Assembly: GCA_965222505.1 (NCBI GenBank)
Contig: OZ244956.1
Coordinates: forward strand, 3,844,001-3,908,000
DNA length: 64,000 nucleotides
Direction of reading: 5' to 3'
From: G965222505 sp965222505
GTDB lineage: Bacteria; Bacteroidota; Rhodothermia; Rhodothermales; DATKEJ01
Positions 1 through 9,539 of this stretch are shown piece by piece. Every line of letters begins with the position of its first letter. Position 1 is the stretch's first letter. The notes beneath the pieces are model-generated. The model did not search any database, had not been told where the DNA came from, and saw only the letters and a list, made by a program, of their open reading frames with translations. The position numbers and the translations under genes were made by a program.

Positions 1-1
1 C

Positions 2-568
2 GGGGTCTTCTACGATGCCCAGCAACCCAATGCCTTCCTGAAAGCCCTCGCCGATTTGATCGACCGTCGGCCCGAACTGCGCAAGCACATCCTCGCTGAA
101 TTCCTCGGGTTGTTTCCGGACCAGGCCAAAAAACTGATTGACAAACTCGGGCTTCAGGAACAGGTCATGCTCGGTGGGTATGTGCCCCATGATGAAGTCA
201 TCGCTCACATGATGGCCGCCGATGTACTCTGGATGACCATCGGGCGGCAGAAAGGGGAAGAGATGATCTCGACGGGTAAATTGTATGAATACATCGGAAC
301 CCATAAACCCATTCTTGGATTAGTACCCAACGGTGCCGCCCAGCGAACGCTCGAACGCTATGGGGCTACCGAAATCGCGTCGCCGGATGATATCCCGGCC
401 ATCAGCCGCGCCCTTGAATCGTTGTATGAACGCTGGACCATGAAGCAACTGCCACAACCTGACCATGCCTACGTGATGACCTTCGACCGCCGGTTGCTGG
501 CCGGTGATCTGGCCGAAGTCTTTCGCGCTACGTTAAGCAGGTTGGATGAAGTCTACCTCGCAGAGTAA
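2..568 (+). CDS. GT-B glycosyltransferase, C-terminal part (truncated by window edge)
   Basis: The reading frame is open from base 2, so the start lies upstream of the window; the TTG at 56 is internal. The visible 188 residues look like the nucleotide-sugar-binding half of a family 4-type glycosyltransferase: a helix-rich stretch (ADLIDRRPELRKHI), the motif VMLGGYVPHDEVIAHM typical of the beta-strand/helix preceding the donor site, and STGKLYEYIGTHKPILGLVP, the usual C-terminal donor-binding loop with a conserved K-x-x-E-Y. It probably transfers a sugar to a polysaccharide or lipid carrier at the cytoplasmic face. It is followed after 30 bp by the large protease, and another glycosyltransferase lies at 5303-6610. 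The exact donor and acceptor cannot be read from this part. Confidence 0.8.
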   Translation, partial: GVFYDAQQPNAFLKALADLIDRRPELRKHILAEFLGLFPDQAKKLIDKLGLQEQVMLGGYVPHDEVIAHMMAADVLWMTIGRQKGEEMISTGKLYEYIGTHKPILGLVPNGAAQRTLERYGATEIASPDDIPAISRALESLYERWTMKQLPQPDHAYVMTFDRRLLAGDLAEVFRATLSRLDEVYLAE

Positions 569-598
569 TACGCTGCGTGTCATACAACATACATTTCT

Positions 599-3500
599 AT
601 GCAAACGCTTCGCTGGCGGCTGATTGGGATTGGATTGGGACTGTTGATGCTGACCCCGGTCGCCTATGCCCAGGTCGACCTAGTCGTCAAACTACAACCT
701 AATGCTGAACCGACCCTGCAAACGGCCCTGGCAGGCTCAGCCACACAGGGGTTCGTCGCTGCCTTGCCTGGTAAAACCGGTGCCCTGCTCGCGGGTGTCC
801 AATCCATCAAGGCCGTCTTTCCCCGTACCCTCATCGGCAAACAAAGCAACGGCTTCGAATATGTCTACACCCTGAGCGCCCCGGATTCAGCCACCTACCA
901 AACCCTCCTGGCCCGTTGGAAAGCCCGGCCGGATGTGGCCTATGCCCAACCCAACTATCGCTACCGCATCGACGGGCTGGACGATACGTACAACGATGTC
1001 TACTTCGATAGCCTGAGCTACATCGACGTGATCCGCGCCCGAGACGCCTGGACCATCACCACCGGCAGCCGAAACGTACGCGTAGGATTCATTGACACCG
1101 GGGCCTTCTTTGAACATCCCGATCTGGCCGGACAGTTCTGGGTCAATCCGGGTGAAGACCTGAACAACAACGGCACCGTAGACGCCAGCGATTTCGACGG
1201 GATCGATACCGATGGCAACGGCTACGTCGACGACTTGCGCGGGTACGACTTCGTGGACTGGAACAAGGCCATCGAAATCGGCGACTACCAGACGCCCGAC
1301 CCCGATGCCTCCGCCGATAACCACCCCACCCGTTTCGCAGCCAGCGGCCACGGCATGTTGATTGCCGGAGTCATGGGGGCCGGGCTGAACAATGAAATCG
1401 GGATGGCAGGCATTGCACCCGGCACACAACTCGTCAACCTCCGGGCCTTTGCAGGCACCGGCACTTCCGAAGATGACGACGTAGTTGCCGCCATTGTTTA
1501 TGCTGCCGAGATGGGGCTGGATGTGGTGAACCTCTCCTTTGGGGATTCCTACTATTCGCCCCTCATGCACGATGCCATCCGGTACGCCAACGCACGCGGT
1601 GTGGTGCTGGTGGCCTCTGCCGGTAATGACGGCTCTAGCGCACCCCATTACCCCTCTGATTATCCTGAAGTTATTGCCGTCGGCTGGCTGAACCAGGATG
1701 GAGATGGCCCCGGCTCTTTTGCCTCCGATGGAGTAGGGGTGGATCTCGGCGCACCCGGTTCGTTTGTGTTTACCACCTTGTTGCCCCGCCCCGAACCTGA
1801 CGGTACGCCGGTCCTGGCCGATAGCGCGCTGTATGGCCGTCGGAGCGGCTCCTCTTTGTCCGCGCCGATGGTCTCCGCTGCGGCGGCCCTACTGCGTTCT
1901 GTTAACCCCGACCTTTCCCCTGAAGCCATCCGCGGTATCCTGACCAGCACGGCCATCGACCTGCGCAACCAGGGGTCCCGCCGGTTTATGGGGTCCGGCC
2001 GGCTGGATGTAGCAGCGGCGCTTGGGCTGCCGTTTCCAGCACGGGTCGAGATTCAGAAGCCGGTGGCCAATGGCGGTGTAACGGGCGGGACGGTGGAGAT
2101 CATTGGCTCGGTAGTCACGCCGTTGTTGCGGTCCTTTGCGCTGTCTTATGCGCAGGGTGATGAAGACCGGGAGGCGCAATGGATCGACATCACCGATCCG
2201 CAGCAAGCGCAGGTCCGGGATGGGGTACTGGGCACCTGGGATACTTCAAATTTGCCGGATAGCGTGTATGTGCTGTGCCTGACCGTCGAACTCAATACCG
2301 GGCAAATGCTGGAAGACCGCCGCCGCGTGTATCTGGACGGCACCCCGCCGGTGGTGGACCTGGTCGTGTTGGACCGGGCGCTGGATGAAGGGCAATGGGG
2401 CATCATGACGGAAACCGCCACCGATGATGTCGTAGACGTCACCCTGGAAGTTCGGCAAAACGACACGCTGATTCCGGTAGCCTCTGACCGGAGGGGACGG
2501 CGGCATGGCGCGATGTGGCATGACACCCGTGGATTGGGTGGTACCTTTGAGGCACGGGTTGTGGCCGTCAACGTGGCCGGGCTGCACACCGAAACTCCGT
2601 GGCAATCCTACACACTCCCATCCCGGATCGACAATCCTTTTGCCTTTACTGATCAGCGGCTGAACGTACCTGCCGGATACCTCATGAACAAAGCGGTCGA
2701 TTTCGACCGGGATGGCTTGCAGGAGATCGCGTTCAACAGGTTCAAAGACGGGACCATCAGCGACAGCTTGCTGTTCTTCGAATGGGCTGGCGAGGACTTT
2801 ACCGGTTTTGCCGCCATCGAAGCCACCCTCATTCCCCGCGATGCCGATGATGTAGAAGGCGATGGCAAACCCGAGTTTCTGATGCAGGGCGATGCCCTGA
2901 CGGCACTGCTGGAATTCGACCGCAACCAGGGCTTCAACCTGGTTTACATCGACACCACCGGCCTAATCAAACGAGATACCGTCGATCAGGTCTGGGGCAC
3001 GCGTGTGGCCGATTTGGACCAGGACGGCCGCGCTGAGATCATCGCGCACAACCTGAAACAATGGCGCATCCTCGAAAAAAACGGAGACACGTTCACCGAG
3101 ATCGCCCGATTGGTTAACCCGACTGATTCCACGGAAGCCTTCAGCTCGGAACTCGGGGCGGGCGATGTGAACCGGCCTGCTGCCCAACCCAAAGCCCTCA
3201 TTGAGGATTTTGACGGAGACGGGCAAACGGATTTGGTAGTGGGCGATCTGGACGGAGACTGGACCCTCTACGAAACCCGTGGCAATAACACCTTCGAGGC
3301 CGTTTGGAGCTACAGCACACCCCGCTACAACAACAACCAGAGCCGATACACCAGCGGTGATTTCGATGGGGACGGCCAGCCGGAATTCTGGACCTATACC
3401 GGCAACTGGACCAGCCGCCGCCAGGATCGCGAATATGAACCCGGCTATGGCCTGATCTTCTACTGGGACAGTCCCGCCAATGATACCTATGTCCTGGTCG

Positions 3501-4903
3501 ATAGCCTCGTGTTGGCCGGTAACATCTCCGGTCAGGGTTCGCTGGCCGCTGCTGATTTTGATGGAGATGGCATCGACGAACTCATCGTGGCCCACGCACC
3601 GGACCTGTACGTCCTGAAAAACGGCCCCGCCGGGTGGCAGCCCATCTTTCACCAGGGGCAGAACAAAGGCTTTTCCATGATCCTGAGCATCGGTATGGCC
3701 ACCGCAGATTTTGATGCTGACGGTACCCCGGAATTGATTGCCTCCGGGGCCGACGGATACATGCATCGCTTCTCGTGGTCGGCAGTGGATGCGGGCTTGC
3801 CACCGCCGCAATGGGTCGAGGCTTTTGCCATCGATGCCGGACAGGTGCAACTCAGATGGCAAACCGCCGGTGCCGATTCGGTGATCGTGTTCCGAGATAC
3901 ACCAGGGCAGGATTTCGACCGCTTGATCGGGACCTCGGAGGAGATCTACATCGATACCGTTTCCGACGTGCATAAATACGGACTCCAGGCCTGGTACGGT
4001 GGGCAGCCGTCCAACCTGTCTGAGGCCCGGGCCATCCGGCCTCATGCCCCAGCGACCGTTGCGGAGGTCCTGTATCTCCCAGACGGCATCCAGGTACGCT
4101 TTACCGAACCCTTGCACCCCCAAACCCGCGCCGATCAGTTTCAGTTGGTAGGCGGTGAAGCGCCCGAATCCCTCCTGTTGGTTGAGGATGGCTTTCTTGC
4201 GCACCTCCGGTTTGACCCCCTACTTGAGGGCGCGGCCCTGCTTACATGGTCCGGCGTGCGGGATGCCGAGGGTACCCCATTGGGGGACACTTCGGTGATG
4301 TTGGACGCACCCACGCAAGCGGGCAATACCCTGATTCTGGCCGCCTGGGAAGTCCTCGACGGCGAAACGGCCCTGCTGACTTTTAATGCGCCGTTGTTGG
4401 AATCAGCGGCGACCAATCCGGCCAACTACCGGATAGAACCGGCAGGTCAGGTGGCCGGCGTAACGTTTAATCCTTCGGCTCCCACACAGGTGCAGGTTCG
4501 CATTGCGGACCGGGCGTTGGGGGCTACCGGGTTGCAGACCAGCATCATCATTGTGGACATGCAGGGGGCTTCGGGTGCGCAGTTGGCTGCCGAAGGTACC
4601 GTAGCTACATTGTCGGCATTTGCCGAGACGCTTGATGATGTGTATGTTTTTCCCAATCCATATGAAGCTGCCCGGCATCAGGACCGGATGACGATTGCCG
4701 GTTTGCCGCGCCAGGCCACCGTTCGCATTTTTTCGATGCAGGGCCTGCTGGTCCGGCGTCTGGAAGAAGCCGATGGTAACGGGGGCACCGATTGGGACCT
4801 CCGGGACGAAAGTGGTCAGTCTGTGCCGTCCGGGGTATATCTGGTACAAGTAGAAGCCGAAGGGCTTGAATCCGTCATTCGTAAAGCAGCCGTTGTTCGG
4901 TAA
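599..4903 (+). CDS. Secreted subtilisin-like (S8) serine protease with FG-GAP-like repeats and C-terminal sorting domain
   Basis: The 1434-residue product begins with a Sec signal peptide (about residues 1-24, ending AYAQ). A peptidase S8 domain spans about 130-480 with the full triad visible: Asp166 in VGFIDTGAFFEHPDLAG, His251 in SGHGMLIAGV and Ser419 in GSSLSAPMVSAAAALL. Residues 115-122 (AYAQPNYR) look like the end of an inhibitory propeptide. From about 680 to 1060 there are repeated D-x-D-G-x-x-E/D-L/I units (FDGDGQTDL, FDGDGQPEF, FDGDGIDEL), typical of calcium-binding FG-GAP/VCBS propeller repeats. The last 90 residues (VFPNPYEAA...VRIFSMQGLLVRRL...SGVYLVQVEA) match the type IX secretion C-terminal domain pattern. 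It is therefore expected at the cell surface or outside. The gene ends one base before the next start. Confidence 0.9.
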   Translation: MQTLRWRLIGIGLGLLMLTPVAYAQVDLVVKLQPNAEPTLQTALAGSATQGFVAALPGKTGALLAGVQSIKAVFPRTLIGKQSNGFEYVYTLSAPDSATYQTLLARWKARPDVAYAQPNYRYRIDGLDDTYNDVYFDSLSYIDVIRARDAWTITTGSRNVRVGFIDTGAFFEHPDLAGQFWVNPGEDLNNNGTVDASDFDGIDTDGNGYVDDLRGYDFVDWNKAIEIGDYQTPDPDASADNHPTRFAASGHGMLIAGVMGAGLNNEIGMAGIAPGTQLVNLRAFAGTGTSEDDDVVAAIVYAAEMGLDVVNLSFGDSYYSPLMHDAIRYANARGVVLVASAGNDGSSAPHYPSDYPEVIAVGWLNQDGDGPGSFASDGVGVDLGAPGSFVFTTLLPRPEPDGTPVLADSALYGRRSGSSLSAPMVSAAAALLRSVNPDLSPEAIRGILTSTAIDLRNQGSRRFMGSGRLDVAAALGLPFPARVEIQKPVANGGVTGGTVEIIGSVVTPLLRSFALSYAQGDEDREAQWIDITDPQQAQVRDGVLGTWDTSNLPDSVYVLCLTVELNTGQMLEDRRRVYLDGTPPVVDLVVLDRALDEGQWGIMTETATDDVVDVTLEVRQNDTLIPVASDRRGRRHGAMWHDTRGLGGTFEARVVAVNVAGLHTETPWQSYTLPSRIDNPFAFTDQRLNVPAGYLMNKAVDFDRDGLQEIAFNRFKDGTISDSLLFFEWAGEDFTGFAAIEATLIPRDADDVEGDGKPEFLMQGDALTALLEFDRNQGFNLVYIDTTGLIKRDTVDQVWGTRVADLDQDGRAEIIAHNLKQWRILEKNGDTFTEIARLVNPTDSTEAFSSELGAGDVNRPAAQPKALIEDFDGDGQTDLVVGDLDGDWTLYETRGNNTFEAVWSYSTPRYNNNQSRYTSGDFDGDGQPEFWTYTGNWTSRRQDREYEPGYGLIFYWDSPANDTYVLVDSLVLAGNISGQGSLAAADFDGDGIDELIVAHAPDLYVLKNGPAGWQPIFHQGQNKGFSMILSIGMATADFDADGTPELIASGADGYMHRFSWSAVDAGLPPPQWVEAFAIDAGQVQLRWQTAGADSVIVFRDTPGQDFDRLIGTSEEIYIDTVSDVHKYGLQAWYGGQPSNLSEARAIRPHAPATVAEVLYLPDGIQVRFTEPLHPQTRADQFQLVGGEAPESLLLVEDGFLAHLRFDPLLEGAALLTWSGVRDAEGTPLGDTSVMLDAPTQAGNTLILAAWEVLDGETALLTFNAPLLESAATNPANYRIEPAGQVAGVTFNPSAPTQVQVRIADRALGATGLQTSIIIVDMQGASGAQLAAEGTVATLSAFAETLDDVYVFPNPYEAARHQDRMTIAGLPRQATVRIFSMQGLLVRRLEEADGNGGTDWDLRDESGQSVPSGVYLVQVEAEGLESVIRKAAVVR

Positions 4904-4904
4904 G

Positions 4905-5306
4905 ATGCATCAAAGAATCCTTGTTATCCCCAGTGTACACGAACAACTGGATCACGTCCTGGAATTCGTAGAAGCCTTTACCAGCGACAATGGCCTTTCG
5001 GATGACCTGTCGGACACCCTCATGCTTTTGAGTACAGAGGCGGTTACCAACGCAATGGAGCATGGCAACGGATATGACCCCACCAAGCATGTTACCCTGG
5101 TGCTCCGTCTGAATGAGGAAGCCGTTGAAATGTGTGTCGAAGACGAGGGCGGCGGTTTCCATCCGGAGGCAACGCCCAACCCGTTGGCGGAAGAAAACCT
5201 CTTGATGGACGGTGGGCGCGGCATTTTCCTGATGGAAGAACTCTCCGATGAAGTGCACTACGAAAACGATGGCCGCTGCGTTCGAATGGTATTCAACCTG
5301 GCGTGA
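4905..5306 (+). CDS. RsbW/SpoIIAB-like HATPase (anti-sigma factor type)
   Basis: This 133-residue cytoplasmic protein has a compact GHKL ATPase fold of the RsbW type. The N box (STEAVTNAMEHGN), G1 box (VEDEGGGF) and G2 box (DGGRGIFLM) are all in order. There is no transmembrane or sensor domain, as expected for anti-sigma factors or anti-anti-sigma kinases of partner-switching systems. I place the start at the ATG at 4905, one base after the stop of the protease gene; an in-frame upstream start at 4866 would overlap that gene. It overlaps the next gene by 4 bases (GTGA). No STAS-domain antagonist is visible in the window, so its partner and target sigma factor are unknown. Confidence 0.85.
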   Translation: MHQRILVIPSVHEQLDHVLEFVEAFTSDNGLSDDLSDTLMLLSTEAVTNAMEHGNGYDPTKHVTLVLRLNEEAVEMCVEDEGGGFHPEATPNPLAEENLLMDGGRGIFLMEELSDEVHYENDGRCVRMVFNLA

Positions 5307-6610
5307 TCGCAAACAGGATGATGGAAACGGCAGCTCAACGAAAGTCCTGGTTGCCCTGGGGCATGGCCGTGGCTGTTGCCGGGATGGGGATTTGTGCCAC
5401 CGATAAGGCCTGGTGGATGGGATTGATGAGCTGTACCGCAATCGCAAGTGTTTTCTGGTTGATGCAGTGGCGGAGCGGTACCCTGTCCATGCGTCAAGTG
5501 CTGGGTTGGGCCATCGTGTTTCGGCTGATGCTGGTGCCGTTGGGACCGAGCTTGTCCGACGATTATTTTCGCTACATCTGGGACGGGGTGGTGCAGGTCA
5601 ATGGGGCCAACCCGTATGCCTTGATCCCGGAAGACGAAACCTTCGCCAATCTACACGACGGTGCGGTCTACGACCGGCTCAATTCCAAAACGTATTATTC
5701 GGTTTATCCTCCGGTTTCCCAGGCGATCTTTGCCGTGGGTGGATTGGCCTACCCACTCGGGTGGCCGTTCAGTTATTACCTTATCAAGCTGATACTGGTG
5801 GGATTTGAAATCGGCGGGCTGTTTTTGCTGGCGCGGATGGTCTCGGCACAGGCTGCAATGTTGTATGCGTGGTGTCCGTTGGTGTTGATGGAAGCCGCCG
5901 GGCAGGCCCACACCGAGGCCCTGATGGTCTTTTTTCTGTTTCTGTGCCTCTGGGCGCTACGTGCCGGGCATAATCGATGGGCCGTGGCGGCGCTGACGGG
6001 GGCCGGACTGGTCAAGTTGTATCCGTTGGTCCTGGTGCCGTTTTTGCTGAACCGGGTCGGGTGGAAATACGTCTGGGTAGCAGTAGCTACCGGCCTGGCG
6101 ATTGCCCTGCCCTATGCTCATCCCGAGGCCCTCGCACATGTGCGGGAATCACTGAACCTGTACGTGCAGCGGTTCGAGTTTAACGCCGGGCCGTATTACT
6201 TCCTCAAGTGGGCGTTTGAGCACTATACGGAGGTGCGCCGGCCCGGATCGGCGGCGGGGCCGATTTTGCAAGGGTTGTTTCTGGGGGGATTGGGTGTGTT
6301 GTTTGTGGTTGATGCCTACCGGTCCTGGTTTTCAAAACCGGTGGCGGCCTTGTCCAAAGTAATCTTTGTAATCCTGGCGGCCTACCTTGCGCTTGCAACC
6401 ACCATCCATCCCTGGTATTTCCTGGGCCTGTTCGCCATGCTGCCTTTTTTGAACCGGATGCCGTGTGCCTGGGTATGGCTGGGCCTGTTGTCGATGGGGA
6501 CGTATTTGTTTTATCCCTATGGGCGGCTGGTTTATTTATGGGTGGTCGCGTTGGCCTGGGTTGGATGGGTGGCGTTGATGGTGGTGGATTTTGCGGAACG
6601 CAGTTCGTGA
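5303..6610 (+). CDS. Polytopic glycosyltransferase (GT87/ArnT-like, polyprenol-phosphate-sugar dependent)
   Basis: The 435-residue integral membrane protein has about ten hydrophobic segments. An extracytoplasmic loop near residues 83-100 carries SDDYFRYIWDG followed by NPYAL, the acidic and aromatic motif characteristic of GT-C mannosyltransferases of the GT87/DUF2029 type. GLVKLYPLVLVPFLL is also typical of the family. It probably transfers a sugar from a polyprenyl-phosphate donor to a cell-envelope glycan on the outer face of the membrane. The start is the GTG at 5303 overlapping the previous stop by 4 bases; an ATG at 5318 is the alternative. Tight coupling to the RsbW-like gene suggests one transcript. 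The substrate is not readable. Confidence 0.75.
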   Translation: MIANRMMETAAQRKSWLPWGMAVAVAGMGICATDKAWWMGLMSCTAIASVFWLMQWRSGTLSMRQVLGWAIVFRLMLVPLGPSLSDDYFRYIWDGVVQVNGANPYALIPEDETFANLHDGAVYDRLNSKTYYSVYPPVSQAIFAVGGLAYPLGWPFSYYLIKLILVGFEIGGLFLLARMVSAQAAMLYAWCPLVLMEAAGQAHTEALMVFFLFLCLWALRAGHNRWAVAALTGAGLVKLYPLVLVPFLLNRVGWKYVWVAVATGLAIALPYAHPEALAHVRESLNLYVQRFEFNAGPYYFLKWAFEHYTEVRRPGSAAGPILQGLFLGGLGVLFVVDAYRSWFSKPVAALSKVIFVILAAYLALATTIHPWYFLGLFAMLPFLNRMPCAWVWLGLLSMGTYLFYPYGRLVYLWVVALAWVGWVALMVVDFAERSS

Positions 6611-6772
6611 TGCGTATTGCGTAAAATCAGTCCCAAAGGTCCTGCCGACACCCTGATTCTTAGATGACTTATACGGGCAGTTGGCCCATGTAATCAAGAG
6701 CGGGTTAACACGATATCCCCCGAACATTCGGCCGCTGTGCCCGTAGCCGAAATCACGCACCACTAAAAAACC

Positions 6773-7375
6773 ATGCCCCACTGGTTACATCATATTCAAC
6801 GGCTTCGGGCCAAAAGGAAGGTGCAACGGATTGCATCGTATTTTCCTGTGCCTGCTGACGGTTTGAAGGTGCTTGATCTTGGGGCGGGAGAGGGATTCGT
6901 CGGGGAGCAGGTGCACCTGCAACTTGAGAGCAAGGTGACGCTGGCCGATGTGTTGCCGCTTAACCAGACGGATCTACCGCATGTGCAATATGACGGCCAC
7001 ACCTTGCCTTTTGAAGATGCAGCGTTTGATGTGACGATTTTGTATTTCGTTTTGCACCATTGTGCCGATCAGGAACGCGTATTTAGGGAGGCGCTTCGGG
7101 TAACCCGGCAGCGGTTGATCGTGGTGGAGTCCGTCTATGAGGCCCGGTGGGACCTGTGGCTCCTCACCACGCTTGATCAGCGCGCCAACCGGCTCCGCTC
7201 GGGCGGGTTGATGGAAGCGCAGGAGGCGCACCTGCATTTCCAAACGATCCCCGAATGGGAACGGTTATTTAGGGCAGCGGGCTGTACGGTACGCAATGCC
7301 GTGCAGCGGGGCCGGATCATCCACAAGCAAGCCTTTTTTTGTTTGGAGGTACCGGACCGGGAATCTGCACCATAA
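6773..7375 (+). CDS. Class I SAM-dependent methyltransferase (type 11)
   Basis: This 200-residue protein has the Rossmann methyltransferase motifs in order: motif I LDLGAGEGFVGE (about 33-44), the acidic end of strand beta2 (LADV), and motif IV FDVTILYFVLHHC followed by EALRV. This is the Methyltransf_11 pattern, often used on lipids, quinones or small metabolites. The C-terminal third (VVESVYEARWDLWLLTTLDQ) has no clear substrate motif. It stands alone between a 162-bp gap and the ECF operon, in the same direction. The substrate is not assignable. Confidence 0.8.
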   Translation: MPHWLHHIQRLRAKRKVQRIASYFPVPADGLKVLDLGAGEGFVGEQVHLQLESKVTLADVLPLNQTDLPHVQYDGHTLPFEDAAFDVTILYFVLHHCADQERVFREALRVTRQRLIVVESVYEARWDLWLLTTLDQRANRLRSGGLMEAQEAHLHFQTIPEWERLFRAAGCTVRNAVQRGRIIHKQAFFCLEVPDRESAP

Positions 7376-7481
7376 AATGCGTGATGTGAAACAATAATAG
7401 GATAAGTCCTTACGTTATAGCTCCAGTTCAAGGCCGGCTCGCACCACGAGGTCGGTTGCTTTTTGAACAAAAACAAGCGGC

Positions 7482-8099
7482 ATGCATCGATCCGATGAGG
7501 CGCTGGTCACGGCCTACCTGCAGCACGCCGATCAGCGGGCTTTTCAGATCCTGGTGGAACGTCATCAGGAACGCGTCTTCGGCTATTTGCTGGGGATGGT
7601 GCGGGATCGGGATGCCGCGAATGACCTGTTCCAGGACACGTATGTCCGGGCCATCAAGGCCTTGCATGCCCAACGGGGGAGCTATACCGCACAGGGGCGC
7701 TGGGTCCAGTGGGTGATGCGCATCGCTCGCAACGCCGCGCTCGATTATCTGCGGAGCCGAAAACGATGGCGTTCATCGCCCGAGAGCGAAGACGCCGACC
7801 GCGAACCCATCTGGGAACGTGTAGCAGATGATGCGCCTGATGCCGTCGAGCAGTTGCACCGGGCAGAACAGGCCGCTTTGTTAAAAGCATGCATCGACGA
7901 ACTGCCGCCTGAACAACGCGAAGTCTTGTTGCTTCGCCACGAATCCGACCTGACGTTTAGAGAAATTGCCGAACTGACCGATTGTTCGATCAACACGGCC
8001 CTGGGCCGCATGCGGTATGCGTTACAGAATTTGCGCCGCATGATGGAAGCCCGAAAAAGAAACGAACCTATAGATACTGAATATGCAAATGGATACTGA
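7482..8099 (+). CDS. ECF-type RNA polymerase sigma-70 family factor
   Basis: This is a 205-residue two-domain sigma factor. Region 2 (about 15-85) contains GMVRDRDAANDLFQDTYVRA, the usual D-A-x-D-L-x-Q-D-T core-binding motif, and WVMRIARNAALDYLR. Region 4 (about 130-185) has LPPEQREVLLLRHESDLTFREIAELT with a helix-turn-helix over CSINTALGRMRYAL. There is no region 1.1 or 3, so it belongs to the ECF class. The next gene overlaps it by 17 bases and encodes a single-pass membrane protein, the usual position of an anti-sigma factor. The two following genes encode exported proteins that may be the regulon core. The start is the ATG at 7482. Confidence 0.9.
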   Translation: MHRSDEALVTAYLQHADQRAFQILVERHQERVFGYLLGMVRDRDAANDLFQDTYVRAIKALHAQRGSYTAQGRWVQWVMRIARNAALDYLRSRKRWRSSPESEDADREPIWERVADDAPDAVEQLHRAEQAALLKACIDELPPEQREVLLLRHESDLTFREIAELTDCSINTALGRMRYALQNLRRMMEARKRNEPIDTEYANGY

Positions 8100-8814
8100 T
8101 CCGAACATGGAAGCCCTCGTCCGCTATTTGTACAACGAAGGGCCGGATCCTGGTATAAAAACGGATCCCGCACTAGCGCAGGAATTTGCGGCGTTAAGTA
8201 GCGTTAAGGCCGCGCTGGATGCGCAACCTGCCGTGCGGCCCGAACCGGCAACCTTGGCCGCCGTCTTTGCCACTGCCGAGACCAAACCCCATGCTCGCAT
8301 TTTCACCTTGCATCGCCTGCGGCCCCTGGCTGCGGCGGCCGTGGTGGTCATCGCCTTTGGCATGGGCCTGTGGATGATCCAGCAACCGGATGCCACGCTA
8401 GATGCCCCGGCACGTGCGGCTGAAGCGGGCCCGGCTCCGATGGCTTCGGAATCGTTTACGGTTGTGCCGGAGCGGGAAGAAGAAGCAAAGGATGCCCTGA
8501 CCTTGAAAGAAGAAGCCGATGGCTTCGCCGAGCGCCGCCGGGCGATGCGCAATGAAACAGCATCCGCCGTATCCACGCCTGCGGCTCCGGCCCTGGGCCT
8601 GGCATCTGCCGGGGATGCGGATGCGCTTGCCAAAACCAGCGAGGCTGTGCCGCGTTGGGATGATGATGCGGAGTTGCGTGCCCTGTACTGGCGGGTGAAT
8701 GCACTGAAACTGCGCAGCGAAAACATGCAGTGGGATGAACCCATTCCACTGGAGCAAATTCCCCTGGATGCCGGTGGCCGAAACCGGCCCCTTCGTGTAG
8801 ACATGAAACGCTAA
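8083..8814 (+). CDS. Single-pass membrane protein, probable anti-sigma factor
   Basis: This 243-residue protein has an N-terminal cytoplasmic part of about 80 residues, one hydrophobic segment (about 84-103, PLAAAAVVVIAFGMGLWMI) and an Ala/Glu-rich C-terminal part expected in the periplasm. The start codon lies inside the end of the ECF sigma gene (17-base overlap), strong evidence for translational coupling. The topology and position fit an anti-sigma factor that holds the ECF factor at the membrane, but I see no HxxxCxxC zinc motif, so it would be a non-ZAS type. The periplasmic part has no recognisable enzymatic motif. The role is inferred from context only. Confidence 0.6.
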   Translation: MQMDTDPNMEALVRYLYNEGPDPGIKTDPALAQEFAALSSVKAALDAQPAVRPEPATLAAVFATAETKPHARIFTLHRLRPLAAAAVVVIAFGMGLWMIQQPDATLDAPARAAEAGPAPMASESFTVVPEREEEAKDALTLKEEADGFAERRRAMRNETASAVSTPAAPALGLASAGDADALAKTSEAVPRWDDDAELRALYWRVNALKLRSENMQWDEPIPLEQIPLDAGGRNRPLRVDMKR

Positions 8815-8825
8815 CCTGACCTATT

Positions 8826-9539
8826 ATGCGTGTGATGAAGACGATACAGTTAATTCCCTGGATGGCCCTCGGTGGCCTGATCGGTCTGTGGGGGCCTGCC
8901 CAGGCCCAGGAGCCGGAGGCCGGGATCGCCCTGGATGCCGCCGAAGAAAGCATCGATGTACGCACCTTGCTCATTCAGAACGGCCAGGTTTATGTCGATG
9001 GCCGTCTGGTGCATTTGCCCACAGACATTAACCTGTCCGGGATGCGGCAAGAGTTTCTTTTCCGAGGGGTCGAAGCCCCCACCGTCGAACTCAACGGCCA
9101 CCTGTTTACCCTCGAAGGCCCGCAACTCAAGCCATACCCGCTGAGTGTTGGGGCCGGTCGGGACGCGGTGTCTTTCCGCGGGGCACAGCAGCAAGGCGAG
9201 CAAATGTACTTCGAGTTTCTGCAGGCCGACAACGAGCCGCTGTTCCGGCAGCTTACCCTGGAGCAAAACCTGGAGATGGATACCCGAAAGCTGGCCGCAC
9301 GCATCCGCCTGATGCCCAATGAACCGCAACGGTCTGGCTTAATCCGGCAACTGACCCGGCAACTGGAGACCATTTTCGAACTGAAACAACAAAACCGACG
9401 GGACGAAATCGCCCAACTGGAAGCCCAACTGGAAGAACTCAAAAAACGCCTCCAAATTCGGGAAAACATGAAGGACATCATGATCCAAACCCGCGCCGAA
9501 GCCCTCATCACCGGCAAGGTCTCCCTGGATCAACAATGA
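8826..9539 (+). CDS. Exported protein with C-terminal coiled coil, unknown function
   Basis: The 237-residue product begins with a signal peptide (cleavage near AQAQEPEAG). The middle region is rich in short beta strands (GQVYVDGRLVHLP, VELNGHLFTLEG). From about residue 155 to 220 it becomes a strongly charged coiled coil (LIRQLTRQLETIFELKQ followed by EIAQLEAQLEELKKRL). It follows the probable anti-sigma gene after 11 bp. The next gene also encodes an exported protein ending in a similar I-x-x-L-E-A-x-L helix, so both may share a fold or partner. I do not recognise the family; a periplasmic sensor, chaperone or structural role would all fit. Confidence 0.6.
   Translation: MRVMKTIQLIPWMALGGLIGLWGPAQAQEPEAGIALDAAEESIDVRTLLIQNGQVYVDGRLVHLPTDINLSGMRQEFLFRGVEAPTVELNGHLFTLEGPQLKPYPLSVGAGRDAVSFRGAQQQGEQMYFEFLQADNEPLFRQLTLEQNLEMDTRKLAARIRLMPNEPQRSGLIRQLTRQLETIFELKQQNRRDEIAQLEAQLEELKKRLQIRENMKDIMIQTRAEALITGKVSLDQQ

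Noticed and set aside
887..1648. Long minus-strand open frame of 253 codons inside the protease gene, and similar long antisense frames (e.g. 2963-4204)
   Set aside because: They lie fully inside genes with clear domains, have compositions typical of antisense shadows in GC-rich DNA and no family motifs.
6608..6628. Another heptad repeat (TGATGCG, TATTGCG)
   Set aside because: Only two imperfect units are present, not distinguishable from chance.
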